From Cryoendolithus antarcticus (taxonomy: Eukaryota > Ascomycota > Dothideomycetes > Cladosporiales > Cladosporiaceae): DNA of 64,000 bases. Under the pieces are notes generated by a model that searched no databases, was not told the DNA's origin, and saw only the letters and a program-made list of their open reading frames with translations. The stretch spans positions 992,001-1,056,000 of the forward strand of contig NAJO01000012.1 in assembly GCA_002077065.1 (NCBI GenBank). Direction: 5' to 3'. Positions 19,416-30,689 of the stretch are shown here, piece after piece; position 1 is the stretch's first letter, and the number at the start of each line of letters is the position of its first letter. The translations under genes were made by a program, and so were the position numbers.

Positions 19416-20498
19416 ATGCAAGCGAACTTTCAATCAATCATGTTACTACGCTGCTGTCACTCCCGTCTGGCCTTGTCGACCCGCTCATTGTCAGTTGTCC
19501 GCCGCACAATGGCCACCGTCCGATCCTCGATACCCCACGAAGATCGGACCGCTCACGAACCGCGTGGCAACAGGATAGAGCCAGTGATCTTGACCAGCAT
19601 TGAAGAGGTCAACTCGACCATCCGATTGCTGCGTCTCACACCTTCGAAACCGACGCATACCATCAAGGTCCGCTCATTGCCAGTCATTGATCAAGACATC
19701 AACTAACTGACGTCAGTAATCTCTAGTTCCATCCCGGCCAATGGGTTGACACACTCGTTCGTTGGCCCCGGGCGTTCTCCCTGTCGGCCATCAGCTCACT
19801 CTTTGGCACAGATCCCCGGTCTTCCAAGGGCAGGAGGCTTCACTCTCACCTCACCTCCATCTGTTGCCCAACCCCATGGGTCCACACCAGGCTACCTCGA
19901 ACTCGCGATACAGAAATCCCGAAACCCACCTGCAGCATGGCTTTGGCGCCCAGTCTCCGAGATCTTGCTCTCCCAGCTAGCTGTCCGAGTCGGAGGCTCC
20001 TTCGTCTACCCACCTTTCCTCCCACCGGGATCAGAAGTCGAACGACTGGTGCTAATAGCTGGTGGTGTGGGCATCAACCCACTGATGTCGATGCTAAGCC
20101 ACGTGATGGAACTACCACAAGCTGAGAGGCCGAGAGAAGTGGAAGTGCTGTACAGTACTAAGCCTGCGGAGCCAGTGGAGAAGACGTTGTTCCTACCCAG
20201 GCTGCGGAGTCTGCTTGAGGAAGCTGGGCAAGCAGGCGGGCTGAGACTGAATTTGTTTCTCACTGGTGGGGCGAAGGTGGAGATGGGTATGGTACCAGAG
20301 CGATCTTTTCTTCGACGGGTTACGAGAGATGATCTGCTGAATGCACTTGATGGCGACGGGAAGCGAGGAGCGCAGGGGCGGAAGGGGACGGTGGTGTATG
20401 TGTGTGGTACGCCAGCGATGACGGACGACTTTGTCAGCTTCCTGACGAGGCAGGACGGCATGACGCCAGACAGGGTATTATGTGAGAAGTGGTGGTAG
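19416..20498 (+). CDS. OXNAD1-like flavin/NAD(P)H oxidoreductase, probably mitochondrial
   Basis: Three exons, join(19416..19667,19727..19756,19812..20498), give 322 residues. Splicing restores the ferredoxin-reductase-type FAD-binding sequence STIRLLRL ... FHPGQWVDTLIPGLPRAGGFTLTSPP, which no single frame contains. The NAD(P)-binding half follows: VLIAGGVGINPLMSMLSH, the internal VEVLYSTK, and VVYVCGTPAMTDDFVSFL near the C terminus. Exon 2 is only 30 bp. Intron 1 (59 bp) has a weak GTCCGC donor but a clear CTAAC branch point; intron 2 is 55 bp with donor GTTCGT. The N terminus (LLRCCHSRLALSTRSLSVVRR) is a likely mitochondrial presequence. An alternative internal start, MATVRSS, would drop it. 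The electron acceptor is unknown. Confidence 0.88.
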
Positions 20499-20765
20499 CA
20501 TTGGTGACGCTTGGGTGTCTGTGGCAATGCCTGAATCTAAAGGGCACTCGCAATGACAACCGCCGCCATTCTTCAGGCAATGTGAGGCATTGGATATACT
20601 TGTGGCGAACGTACACCAGTGGGCTCCTTGTCGGGAACATTGCGCCAATGTCTGCTGTACGGCCACTAGACCGATAGCCAGCGGGCTTAGCTATACCAAC
20701 GCGAACGCCCTTGCTCCACCAAAGGTAGCAAGCTCTACCAGACCAAGCCAAACCAGGTACAGCTC

Positions 20766-22531
20766 TCACTTCGTCTTGCTCTTCTTCTTCGGCCGCTCAA
20801 CCTTCTCCGCCGTATCACTGTCACTCCCACCCGCATCCGCCATCTCAGCATCACTCCCACTACTCGCCGCATTCTCATCGAACTCCTCCGCCACATCACT
20901 ATCACTATCAGCCTGAAAGTCCTCATCCTCACTCTCACTATCCTCATCAGCACTGCCGCGATCCTTCTGAACAACCTCCTCGTCCTCGCTACTAGCAAGA
21001 TCGGGATCGGCAGAAAGAGCCGCGGCAAGCATCCCCCCATCAACATCCATCTCATTCTTCACCTTGATATTCTTCGCCGCGAAGAAGTTCTCCAGCGGCT
21101 GCTGCTCCTCGCGGTTGATGTTGGAGAATTGGTGTTCGCCGGCGCCATTGCGCAGCAGCACGAGCAGGTCAAAAGTGCGGCTGGCACTAACAGCTCCACC
21201 GACGCGGCTCATAGTCACGCTGGCAATGTTGTCGAAGGACAAGTAGGTGGCGGGTTTGGGGACGAAGAGGAAGGCGCGGTCGAGGCAGTAGAGGTGGCCT
21301 TCGGACGCCTTGATACTACATTTGACGCCTGATTGGTTGTGATGGGTTACGAGATCCTTGCTGGGTTGCAGTAGGCGTTTGCCGGTCAGGCCGTGGAAGA
21401 TCTTGGCGATCACGTTGGCGATGGGTCCTTCGTAGGCGGGTTGTAGGCGGTCGCCGTACTCTTTGAGCGTCTCGTCGGTGATGTTGAGCTCGATCTGGGT
21501 CTCCTCGTCGCGCTTGAACTGCATCACTAGGAATGGGTAGCGGGTCTGACCTTGACGCAATGGCGGGTCCATGCCTATGCAGAGCAGTGTGTGGAGGTCA
21601 TCTGGTTTTTGCAGGAGGAAGAATCGCTTCGCCTTTTCGAACTCGATCTTGTAATCGTACGTCTTGCCACGCAAGCGGAATGAGCTCTTGTAGATGTCAA
21701 TGTCGAAGCGACCGCGCGGCGTGAGATGGAGCACTTCCAGGAACGTCGCGAACGTTTCGCCAGCCACCTCGCCAATTTGCGCTTTGGCGACGAGAGTGTC
21801 GTAGAGCGCCATGGCCGCCGCAACATCCTCTTCTTCCTCCTCGTTGCCGCTGCCCTCGTCGTCACTGGCCTTTCCGGCCTTGCGCGTCTCCTGTCCGGGG
21901 ATGTAGAACCGTATCTCCGTAAGCTGATCTAGTGCAGCGGAGCTCTTCTTGCCCTGCCCCCTGGCGCCTCCTAAGTGACCATTCGTCCCAGTATCCTTAT
22001 CATCATTCTGCAGGGCGAACTCGATCGCCAGCTCGTTCTTGCCCGGCAGGTTTGTGTTCGAGATCTCTGAGTACGGCAGCTCAAAGGCAGGCTGGTTCCT
22101 TACGTTGAACATCAGCTCGTTCTTGCCTACTTCGGTCTTGCCCCAGTTCCATCCTCTGAGCGCATGCTCCTTCTGCACGAACTCCACGCCATACCACACT
22201 TTGAAGCACTTTGCGATAGTGTCGTGATCGTCCTGCTTGAAGCCGTCTAGCTGCACCACGCCACCGTTCTTGCCATCGCTGGCTTTGGTGTGCAGCCGGA
22301 GTTCGTAGCCCTTGGCTGCCTTGCTCCACTGCGCATGTGCGAGCTCGGCTTTGTCGAGTGTGAATGTCGTACCGCCTGCAGGCTTCCAGCCCAGGCCTGA
22401 CTCTGCGAGCCTGCACTTGCCAGGCTCCTTTGAGAGGTCAAGGTAGATGTTGTCGAAGGACTCCCTGTGAGCTGTGTTAGTCGTCACAGCCCCGCGGCGG
22501 AACCACACTGCAGCATCACTGAAGCTCACAT
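20766..22531 (-). CDS. POB3: FACT complex subunit Pob3 (SSRP1 orthologue)
   Basis: Histone chaperone subunit that works with Spt16 in nucleosome reorganisation during transcription and replication. The CDS is complement(join(20766..22464,22530..22531)), 566 residues. The N terminus after splicing is MESFDNIYLDLSKEPGK, followed by LAESGLGWKP and WFKVWYGVEF-like SSRC sequence, the tandem-PH region (RFDIDIYKSSFRLRGKTYDYKIEF, FLLQKPDDLHTLLCIGMDPPLRQGQTRYPFLVMQF) and the Rtt106-like PH domain (VKCSIKASEGHLYCLDRAFLFVPKP). A long acidic tail ends in a basic KKKSKTK. There is no HMG box, as expected for the fungal form. The ATG is created by splicing: AT at 22531-22530 joins G at 22464 across a 65-bp intron with donor GTGAGC, branch point GACTAAC and acceptor CACAG. 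Confidence 0.95.
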
Positions 22532-23184
22532 TCTGTTGTCGCCGCCACTGCTTTACACCGCTCTGCTCGCCGTGCTGCCAAGCTGATGTCGACGCTGGCG
22601 GAGCGGAGAGCTTGATGAGGAGGAGAGTGGGTCGACGTCGCGAGGGACGAATGCGGATGGTAAGCCGGCAATCAGCTGTACCGCCTGCGCGGCCGCGGTG
22701 AAAGGAGGGTTAGGGCGAGAGAGAGGAGGTGATTGCATGAAGGCAACGAATGTACTTCTCCAACACCCAAAGTCGAGATGCGCGTCTGCCACTACGCGAC
22801 TCACTTCCGAATTTAATCCGAAGTCTTGGCGCGTTTGCCTGATCATCAAGAAGCATGGGAAGGAACGATATACGGACCAACCCCTCTCATAAACTCGAAC
22901 ACTCCTGCGCTACTTCGAGCGCGCCTGGTACGTCTGTCTAGGAGAGGGGCTCGTTAGTGGTACGTTTGCTCCTAGCACAGAAATGTCACAAATACCAGCA
23001 GTAACGCGATTCAATGCTCCAGGCAAGCTGAGAGCAGCATCACCCATGGTTCAAACGTCTGGAGCAGGTACTGTGGCAGCTTTGTAACTCTATCAAGTAA
23101 CGATTGCGCAACGATTAGTACGTACCATCCTCGCCCCTGCTGCCACCTCGTCTCTTGCTCTCGACATCTTTCCCCAGCCGCCAC
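22532..23184. other. Intergenic region upstream of POB3
   Basis: About 650 bp containing the POB3 promoter and leader and the 3' flank of the amino-acid transporter gene. No gene or repeat is seen. Confidence 0.5.
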
Positions 23185-25210
23185 CTAGCCAGCCGGATTG
23201 ACACAGCTAAAAGGCGTGATTGCCGTATCCTTGAAAGTATTATGCATCCCAACAATACTCGCCCACAGCCCAAGCCCAGCAGTTGCCAACGCACCAGTCG
23301 CATACACCACATCAAACGAGTTCTTGAACGGCTTCTTCATGTATCCTCTGACCCATCGCTTTACGCCAGAGTCTTCGCGCTCGGCCACACCAGTCGCCGG
23401 GTCAAAGCGTTCGGTGTCGAGCATAGCGTCTTTCTGACAGTTGTACCCGACCTGCAGGATAGGTGGGAACGTGTAGCTGAATTGCAGAATGCAGGCAGCA
23501 CCGACGAAGGACGTCAGGTTCGCGATTTGAGGGATGCCAGCTGCGACGACGAAGGCCAGGGCCCAGTAGATCGGCGCGAAAGCGACCCAGATGAGCTTTC
23601 CCTTCTTCGTGTCGAGTGGCGGGAACTTGAAGACATCCCTGAACAACGATGCGTAGACGACTTTGATCCCGATATTGCCGTACAGCAGCGCAGCGATCAG
23701 TGCTGAAACAAAGCTAATAGCATTACCCAGCGTCTGCCAGTTGTACGCGCCACCGACACCAGGGATACCCTGGAAAGCCACTGGGTAGGTGAACTGGCCT
23801 TGCGCGTTGTAGACCACCATGCCCATGATCAAGTAGACGCAGTAGATGAAGATCTCGGCGCAGATGAAGCCCTTCCAGAAGTCCATGGGTCTGCGCATCT
23901 CGGCCATGAGTTCGTTGAAGAGCGTGGCGCCACCGTAGGCGAAGACACAGTTCATGAGGCCGTTGATGTTCTCCATTAGACCTTTGCCTGGAGGCAGGCC
24001 GGCGGAGGTGACGACGGGGCCGCGCTCAATGCCGTTGGTTGCTGCTGCTGCGTAGTCTGGGAGGAGATTAGAGGAGGTATCAGTGTGCAATGCGAAGAAG
24101 GACTGACTGGGTGGGTACTGGTGGACCACGACCATTGTCATGATGATGACAATGACGTTGAGCCAGATCGCCAAGTTGGACAGCCACGAAAGACGCTGAA
24201 GGGTTCTGATCTGGCCGAACAAGAAGCCCAATACCGTGAAGACCACTTGGGCGACCACGAAGCAGATGTAGCCGTTTCCGTTCTTGCCCAACGCCATCTG
24301 CGCAAGGCCTTGGCCATTACTGACAATGATGAGGGAGACGTTGAGGAAGAATTGGAAACTCTGCAAGATGTTGACTACCATGCGTGCGGAAGGACCGAAA
24401 ACACGGAACGCCAGATCGCCGTAGTTGCGCAGCGGGTAGCGAGTCGAATCGAGACCAATGAAGCACTGCCAGAGCTGCCAGCCGGAGTAAGCAGCCATGC
24501 CACCGAAGACGGTGTACAGAGCAAAGCCAGGACCGTAGCCCATATTGCTGATGGCCCAGGGCACGTTGTAGGGCCCGAGGATGTCGGTCGTGATCAGGTA
24601 GAAGATCGAACCCCAGCTGAAGAGATCTGTTAGTGTGTTGAGCCGATAGGTCGCATTCAGCACTCGAACACTCACGTAGCAGTCCGAATCGCCCGCTGCG
24701 CATTGTCCCACTCAGACTCGGTGATCCCATAGCGACTCTCCCCGTGCGCAGCATCGGACTTCTCGTTGTCGGAGCCACTGTGCGACGATGATACGAGGGC
24801 AGCAGGTTCCTTGTCTTGTTTGCGCCCAAGGATAATCTTCATCGATCCCGCCAAGCCGGCGTTGGAGACATCGATGGTGCGCTCATACTCGCGTGAGCGA
24901 TTCGCCCAGTAGTGGCTGTCGGAGTCATGAGCATCAGGCACTCGTAGGCGTAAGAGGTTGCTATAGCATACTAGTCTTCAAACGTAATGTTGGTATCAGT
25001 ATAGATATGGCTGTTTCGCCTTGCTCCACCATTCGCAACAGCAGCATCATGAAGCTCCTGCCCGGTGCCGCCTACACTCCCTCTCCCCATATTATCAGCT
25101 TCGTGCCCGAGCTTAGGGTCCGCGACACCGCCAATATTCGCGAAGGAAGTCATATTCGCTGAAGGCTCAGAACCCTGTCCCTCAGGATGAGAATGCGAGA
25201 ACGTGGACAT
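23185..25210 (-). CDS. AAAP-family amino-acid transporter (neutral amino-acid permease type)
   Basis: Three exons, complement(join(23185..24616,24676..24915,24972..25210)), give 636 residues. The introns are 56 and 59 bp (donors GTATGC and GTGAGTG). Exon joining yields NITFEDYHYWANRSREYERT and RTATWGSIFYLITTDILGPYNVPWAI, both typical of fungal Mtr-like permeases. About 160 cytosolic residues, Ser/Gly-rich and acidic, precede roughly eleven hydrophobic segments; conserved spots include GPYNVPWA, GGMAAYSGWQLW, FAYGGATLFNELMAEMRRP and GNIGIKVVYASLFRDVF. It belongs to the Aa_trans family of proton-coupled symporters, probably in the plasma membrane. Substrate preference (neutral aliphatic or aromatic) cannot be read from sequence. 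The start is the ATG at 25208-25210. Confidence 0.93.
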
Positions 25211-25952
25211 GGCGACGGAGGGCTCAGTGAGAGTCTATATGCCTTCCGCGGACTCCGCTTGATCCGTGTGCGTGCTCCACCCACGATGGTAGGAAGTCAA
25301 TCCGATAGCGACGATGGCGACACGATAGAAGTGGAACCGATGAAAGCTTGCCGGCTGAAGCACGCGAGTTTGACATGACCCAAGCACCCCGAGGAACGAT
25401 GTCACCGCAACAACCCTCGCATAGGGTTAACGCATGACAGCATCGAGGTCGCAAGGACGAATCATCGCGCCCGGAAGCCACGGAAGGGACGATGGACCTG
25501 CCCGTTGGAGGCAGTCGGACTCGCGTCACGAAGCCACTTATGTAATGGAGGGCAGGGATTTGGCGATAGAGGGTGTAGACAAGCTTTTGGGCGTGGGATA
25601 AGCAACGCGGCTGCGGAGGTCAAGCCTTTTGCGTGAACAGAGTTGGGGATGGCTTAGCGAGACAGGAAGATATGTTGCGCAATTGGTGGACGGCATCGCT
25701 TGTGCAGGGCTAAAGTTTGACGTCGTCGTCGTCGGTTGTCCGCGGTCGAGTGAGTCAGTCACGCAATGCGACGCTGAAGTGTCGGCGGATTGCAGTAGCT
25801 TGCATGCAATATATGAAGGATCTCACTCCAGCGTAGTGCTTACGCAGCAGTCGGTGCACATCGAAGATGGGCATTACGTGGAGCGATGGTACAGTTCCTG
25901 GCAAGATGGGTCACTTATGTTTGCTCTCAGTGCGTTCAGTAGGTCCACAACC
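25211..25952. other. Intergenic region upstream of the AAAP transporter
   Basis: About 740 bp that must include the transporter promoter and the 3' flank of the protease-like gene. Open frames here are antisense or random. No regulatory element was identified with confidence. Confidence 0.45.
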
Positions 25953-27902
25953 CTATCTATACTTCATATCCCCCGGTCCTCTCGGCTCATCTCCCTGCAA
26001 CTCCCCAACCTCCCTCTGTCCCTCCATTTCATGCGCATACGCCGGCTTCGCCTCCATCTCGTGCCTCGCAGTCTGGTGCTCATGCTCCGCCATATGCGGT
26101 ACAGGCGAGTAGTACGGCTTGTGCACCTCCCCAGGGTCCCTCACCATCGAGTCTCGCGGCCCAAGCTCTGCAACACGACTGCGCTTCCGTCTTCGCATGA
26201 GGAACCAGACGAGGAAAGCTATGAGTGCGAGTATCGCGACAGCACCAATCGCTATTCCTGCGATGGCGCCGCCAGACAGCGAGGACTTCTTGCTCGAACC
26301 GGTGCCAGAGCCTGATCCGCTGCCCCCGTTCCCACCATTGCCGCCTAGTCCTCCACCCTTCTTATCAGCAGGGAGCGCTGCGAGCGTCCCCGACCAGCTT
26401 GACTCCCAGCTCGGCGGATTGGCAGCTGCGTCAAGCGTCGTGGCGTCATATGCTATCTTCTTGAGGTTCCGGGTGAGATAAGTTGGACCGGGCGCCTGAG
26501 AGAGGAACACCTTGCCAGTCTGCCAGTTTTGCGCAAGGAATGCAGCTTGCAGGAAGGCGTTACCGAGCGTGTAGCCTTTGCCCGTGTCCTTGATCGGGCT
26601 ACAAGGGAAGTACTGCGTCGGCGCACTGATCAAGGGCGTCTCAAGCGTCAAATTCAGTAAGGCGAAGGGTACTTTAATCGTGCCTTGTTGCCCGTTGTCA
26701 CCTGCAAACGTGAAGGCCAAGTAATGCGGTGAGGACACTATCTGCTGGTAAGCCGGTTTGTCGGTGTTCCAGAAGTAGAGATTGAAGTCCGCGTTATAGG
26801 TCACCGGTAGGTGCAATGCAATAGCGTCGCACGTCTCTTGTGGGAGGTACAAATACGGCACGCCAGGTCTGACAACCACATTGACACTACTCTGAGATCC
26901 GCCTGGAGCGCGCAAGAGACCAGAGTTGAGTGCCGAGGAAGTATTGAAGTATGCAAAGCCGCCACTCGATACGTTCAGCGCAATGTCCGTAAGCTGGAAG
27001 CCATTACCCAGATTGCTCGATACGATCGGTGGGGTGAGAACGCGGGAAGAGTCGTACCCTCCCAGGATGAGGCTGCCCGAGACATTGGGCGATACTGAAC
27101 CCAGATGCAGACCATAAGAGAGCGAAGGAATAATACCGTTGAGGTACGCGTTCTGGAGGGTGTGATTCGCAGTGACCACGCTTCCTGATGCGTTCTGGTA
27201 TGTCATGTCTTCGTCGCCACCGTAGAGGGAGAACTAGCAGGGTCAGCTGTGAGACCTGTGAATGCACTGTCCCATGCAGATGGGCGATCCAACTCACAAA
27301 GCCTCTATCCATGATGTACGCCGCTCCGCCAGGAAATCCGACCGTCAAATTTTGAGATATCCCCATGCCTGCTCCATCGAGATAACTGGCATATGTCTGG
27401 CCAACAGGCGCATCCGCGTGTAGTGTCAAGCGAGTCGTAAAGAAGCCAGCATCCCCCGACAGGTTCAGCAAGCTGGCATAGTCTGAGTCCCATGTTGAAG
27501 GCGCGAAGGGGGCGCTTTCCCTCTGCGGTCCATCACTGACTTGGTACGCACCCGTAGTCGTCCAGAGATCCGGTACAGGCAGTGGACAAGCTGTCTGATC
27601 GCGACATGCACTCGAGTTGATGGCAAGCGAGAATTCGGACACCGAAGGCATCATCTGCTGGTATTGGTCGGCTGTAGGACTATGTCAACTGCCTGTGCAA
27701 GCCCTCAACTTGGTAACTCCTACTCACGGTAATCGATTGCTTGTGAGATGAACCACCAAGGACCGTCGGGGCCAGCGGAGGATTGGTTGTTTATGACCAC
27801 ACTGTACGGGTCCTGGTTATGGTTGATCGCTGCATGTCCGCGTAGCGTCCCGAACGCTAGCAGGAGACTGCTCCATCGCAGCGCCGCACCATGTGAACTC
27901 AT
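25953..27902 (-). CDS. Membrane-anchored aspartic-protease-fold protein lacking catalytic aspartates
   Basis: Three exons, complement(join(25953..27233,27298..27671,27728..27902)), give 609 residues; the introns are 56 and 64 bp, both with GTGAGT donors. A signal peptide (WSSLLLAFGTLRGHA) precedes a pepsin-like two-lobed domain (GPDGPWWFISQAIDYP, GFPGGAAYIMDRGFFSLYGG, GSLILGGYDSSRV, LGNAFLQAAFLAQNW), a Gly/Ser linker, one transmembrane helix (IAGIAIGAVAILALIAFLVWFLM) and a cytosolic tail starting RRRKRSR. The positions expected for DTGS motifs read PSVSEFSL and VVVRPGVPYLYLP, so neither catalytic Asp is present. Similar catalytically altered A1 proteins are common in filamentous fungi. A cell-surface sensing or binding role is inferred. 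Many N-glycosylation sites are present. Confidence 0.85.
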
Positions 27903-28814
27903 GTCTTTCCTCAGTCTCCTCTTGCTATCGTCCACACACAGTCAAGTCGCGAGACCCTTCAGCTCGTTCTTGTCCCGCCAGACTACCAGACAATTCACCG
28001 TAAGAAGAAGTGCGTCCAGGTAGTGATACGCGCGTGGGTGACAACTCCCAGATTCAAACAGAAGGGAAGAAATAGTGTTCAGGTTGAATGAAACACCTAC
28101 CAAAGCTCGGTGAACCCACTCTAGAGCAGATTACTGACCGCGAGCGCACCACACCGGTGTAGTGTAATTTACCTCGCCAAATTGCGCAAGGCCACCATTG
28201 GGCGCAGCCTCCCGCTTTCGCATGGCTTCAGCCCCCAACTGATCGACGTCGTGCAGCTATTACGCTTGGCGCAATGTTGGTAGATTGAGGCACTGGCTGG
28301 TGTGCTCATATTGCTGCGGCCAAGCACCTCGGGGCAATGAGGAAAGTACGATGAAAAATGGATAAGACGCTCGATACGAGCACTCCTTAGCAGCGTCAAA
28401 TGTGCCTTCCACGTATAATGTCGATGCTGGAGATGCTGGTCGACGAAGTGATGGAGCAGCACGTGGACCAGTCAGGTACCAACGGCCCGGCTAGGACCGC
28501 GCGAAGGATTCCGCGCAGACTAGCTGCAGGACAAGCTACAATTAGCACGAAGCTCAAGCACTACCAGCCCACAGCCTGATCACATGGTCGACAGCACGTT
28601 CAACAGTCATGTACCGGTATTTGGAATCGCGCCCATGATAACCACAATTCTAGGCAGTGTTTGATGGTTTGAAGAAGACCCGAGGCATGCAACTCACAGC
28701 AGCGTGGCTCGACAGCATTGGAAGCAATTCTGGTGCTTCCTTGCTCGGTAGCACGGCTGTCTCTCAAATATGGCCACGAGGCTCGCCAGACAATTACCGG
28801 ACGTCTCCAAAAAC
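27903..28814. other. Intergenic region
   Basis: About 900 bp between the start of the protease-like gene and the end of the polygalacturonase gene, both on the minus strand. It includes the promoter of the former. No domain, repeat or RNA gene is seen. Confidence 0.45.
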
Positions 28815-30042
28815 TCAGCAAGAAGCTCCAGCAGGTACGTTCTGACACGCCGTCGACTTCTTTCCCCCAGTGATCGAGTTACTACTCCAAGTCCTACCAT
28901 TCAAGTCAGCACAACAATGCCTCCACAATCCGCTCGTTCGATCGACTCACCAGTTCGAACAACTTCCTTTCCCACAAAGAATATACACATCCGTCGCCGA
29001 GCTCGCCACCGAACCTGTAACCTTACTAACAGTCAAACCCGTGATCGGCACACCGGTGGTAGGCGTCCCGGTCGGACTGCCGTTCTCATAGTCCTGCTCA
29101 ATCACAATGCCGTACTTCGTAATGTTCGAGAGCGTGATACCGGAGTATGTTACACCTGAGACCGAGCCCGTGGCGCCGTAGACCGTCTTGATGCGGACGC
29201 CATTCTGGGAGTTAAGAATCTGGGAGTTGGTGATGGAGACTGTTTTGACCTGCGAGGGTGGGGTATTAGTATTGGTGAGCTGTGGGGACGTGGCGGATAG
29301 AAGTACGCACGATGTTATTGTCCCGGCCGCCGACAGAGCCGATCGAGATACCGTGGCCGCCAGAGCAGTATGCACCGGAGAAGGTGATGCCGGTGCCGGA
29401 GTTAATCGCCAGACAGTCGTCCTGATTGTATACAGTCGGATTCGTAATCTTGATATTTGTCGAAGAACCAACATCAAAGGCATCAGTATTATGTCCGCCT
29501 CCAGCATCACCATCCTTGTTATCGACAGTAATGTTATCGAGCGTCAAATCCGAAGCACTGTTGATCGAGAAGACCTGCACAGGCGAGTTCTTGATCGTGA
29601 TACCCGAGATCTTGGAATTGCCAGTGAGACTATGCGCGTAGAAGAACTTCGGCTTCGTCTTCCCGCCATTGCTGCCCTGGCCGTCCCACCATCTAGCTCC
29701 GTCGCCGTTGAGCACCGAGCCAGAAGTGCCGACGACTTGGATGCCTTTGCCCGAGACTGAGACGAGAGGGCCAGCCCACTCTTTGTAGCCAAATGTCGTG
29801 GTACCAGTGAACGTGACTATGGTGTTATCGGCCAGCTTGGTGAGGTCCAGAGTGGTTCCCGCTGGAACGACGAGATTGGAGAGTGTGATAGAAGAGCATG
29901 TCTTCTTCGCTGCGGCGACTTGGCTGGCGCCGTTGGAGCCGGAGAAGGTGCAAGCTGTTGCACGAGGGTGAAGAACGGGTGTTGCGGACGCGAAGGAAAG
30001 AGCCAGTGCCAGCACGGCTGTGACGGAGACGGTGTTGTGCAT
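28815..30042 (-). CDS. Endopolygalacturonase, glycoside hydrolase family 28
   Basis: Three exons, complement(join(28815..28893,28951..29249,29311..30042)), give 369 residues, the usual size. The introns are 57 and 61 bp. The enzyme cleaves alpha-1,4 bonds of polygalacturonic acid in plant cell walls. All GH28 active-site motifs are present: NTD in [13 protein letters not shown] in [11 protein letters not shown], the GHG His in [12 protein letters not shown], and RIK in [10 protein letters not shown]. The last intron splits a Trp codon in CSNW^TW; without it the frame would end early and lose the terminal disulfide segment ([14 protein letters not shown]). A signal peptide ([16 protein letters not shown]) and a short propeptide ending in HPR indicate secretion. 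This fits a plant-associated or saprotrophic life. Confidence 0.95.
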
Positions 30043-30689
30043 CGCGACTATGAGGCGTAGTAACGGCTAAGGAGCTTGAATAGAAAATAGGAAGAGACAA
30101 TGAGGTGCAGTGACTTCGATTAGTGGCCAGGTAGAGATCTATATAGGTGGTATGAAGTTACCCGAAACACAAACCTGATCCGTCCGCGTGAGGATTGTGA
30201 ACGGCGCTGTCACAATGGATTATTTCTCCGAGGGGATTCGCTCAGCTGGTTGGAAGATCTAATGCTCCGCTCAGTGCAGATGTGTTCGGTATACTCATGA
30301 TAAGCGGCATCTTCCACCATCTGGCTTCGTACGTCTCATGGCCGGCCGCGACATCGCAAATCGTTTGGGCACCGACGGCGTTATTGCGGGGTCATGTCCT
30401 GATCGCCAGTAGTGCAGATGAGTATAGCAATACCGGCGAGAAGGGCGAGCATCGCTTGCATTCGCTTGACGATGCTTGTAATGCCCATGCCGTTTCATCT
30501 TGACGCCTTGGCAGCACGCAACGCGGGCCGCGCACAAGTTGCCTTTTAGGGCTCGGAAAATTACGAGCCGTGACATCTTCCTCCAATGGACACTCTCTTC
30601 CATCACTTCTTCCCACTCGACAACGTAACGCCTCGCTTGTGGGATACCGAGATACTAGACGTGATCTTAGGCCGTGTCAAAATTCATCC
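30043..30689. other. Intergenic region upstream of polygalacturonase
   Basis: About 650 bp containing the polygalacturonase promoter and the 3' flank of the Dcr2-like gene. No regulatory site could be assigned with confidence. Confidence 0.45.

Noticed and set aside
24085..24633. Plus-strand open frame of 182 codons
   Set aside because: It lies antisense to conserved helices of the AAAP transporter, has no domain, and is explained by the codon bias of the real gene.
25629..26315. Plus-strand open frame of 228 codons
   Set aside because: It overlaps the protease-like gene tail on the other strand, opens without an ATG-supported context and shows no recognisable protein feature.
29188..29760. 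Plus-strand open frame of 190 codons
   Set aside because: It is antisense to the GH28 catalytic region, whose motifs are complete on the minus strand.
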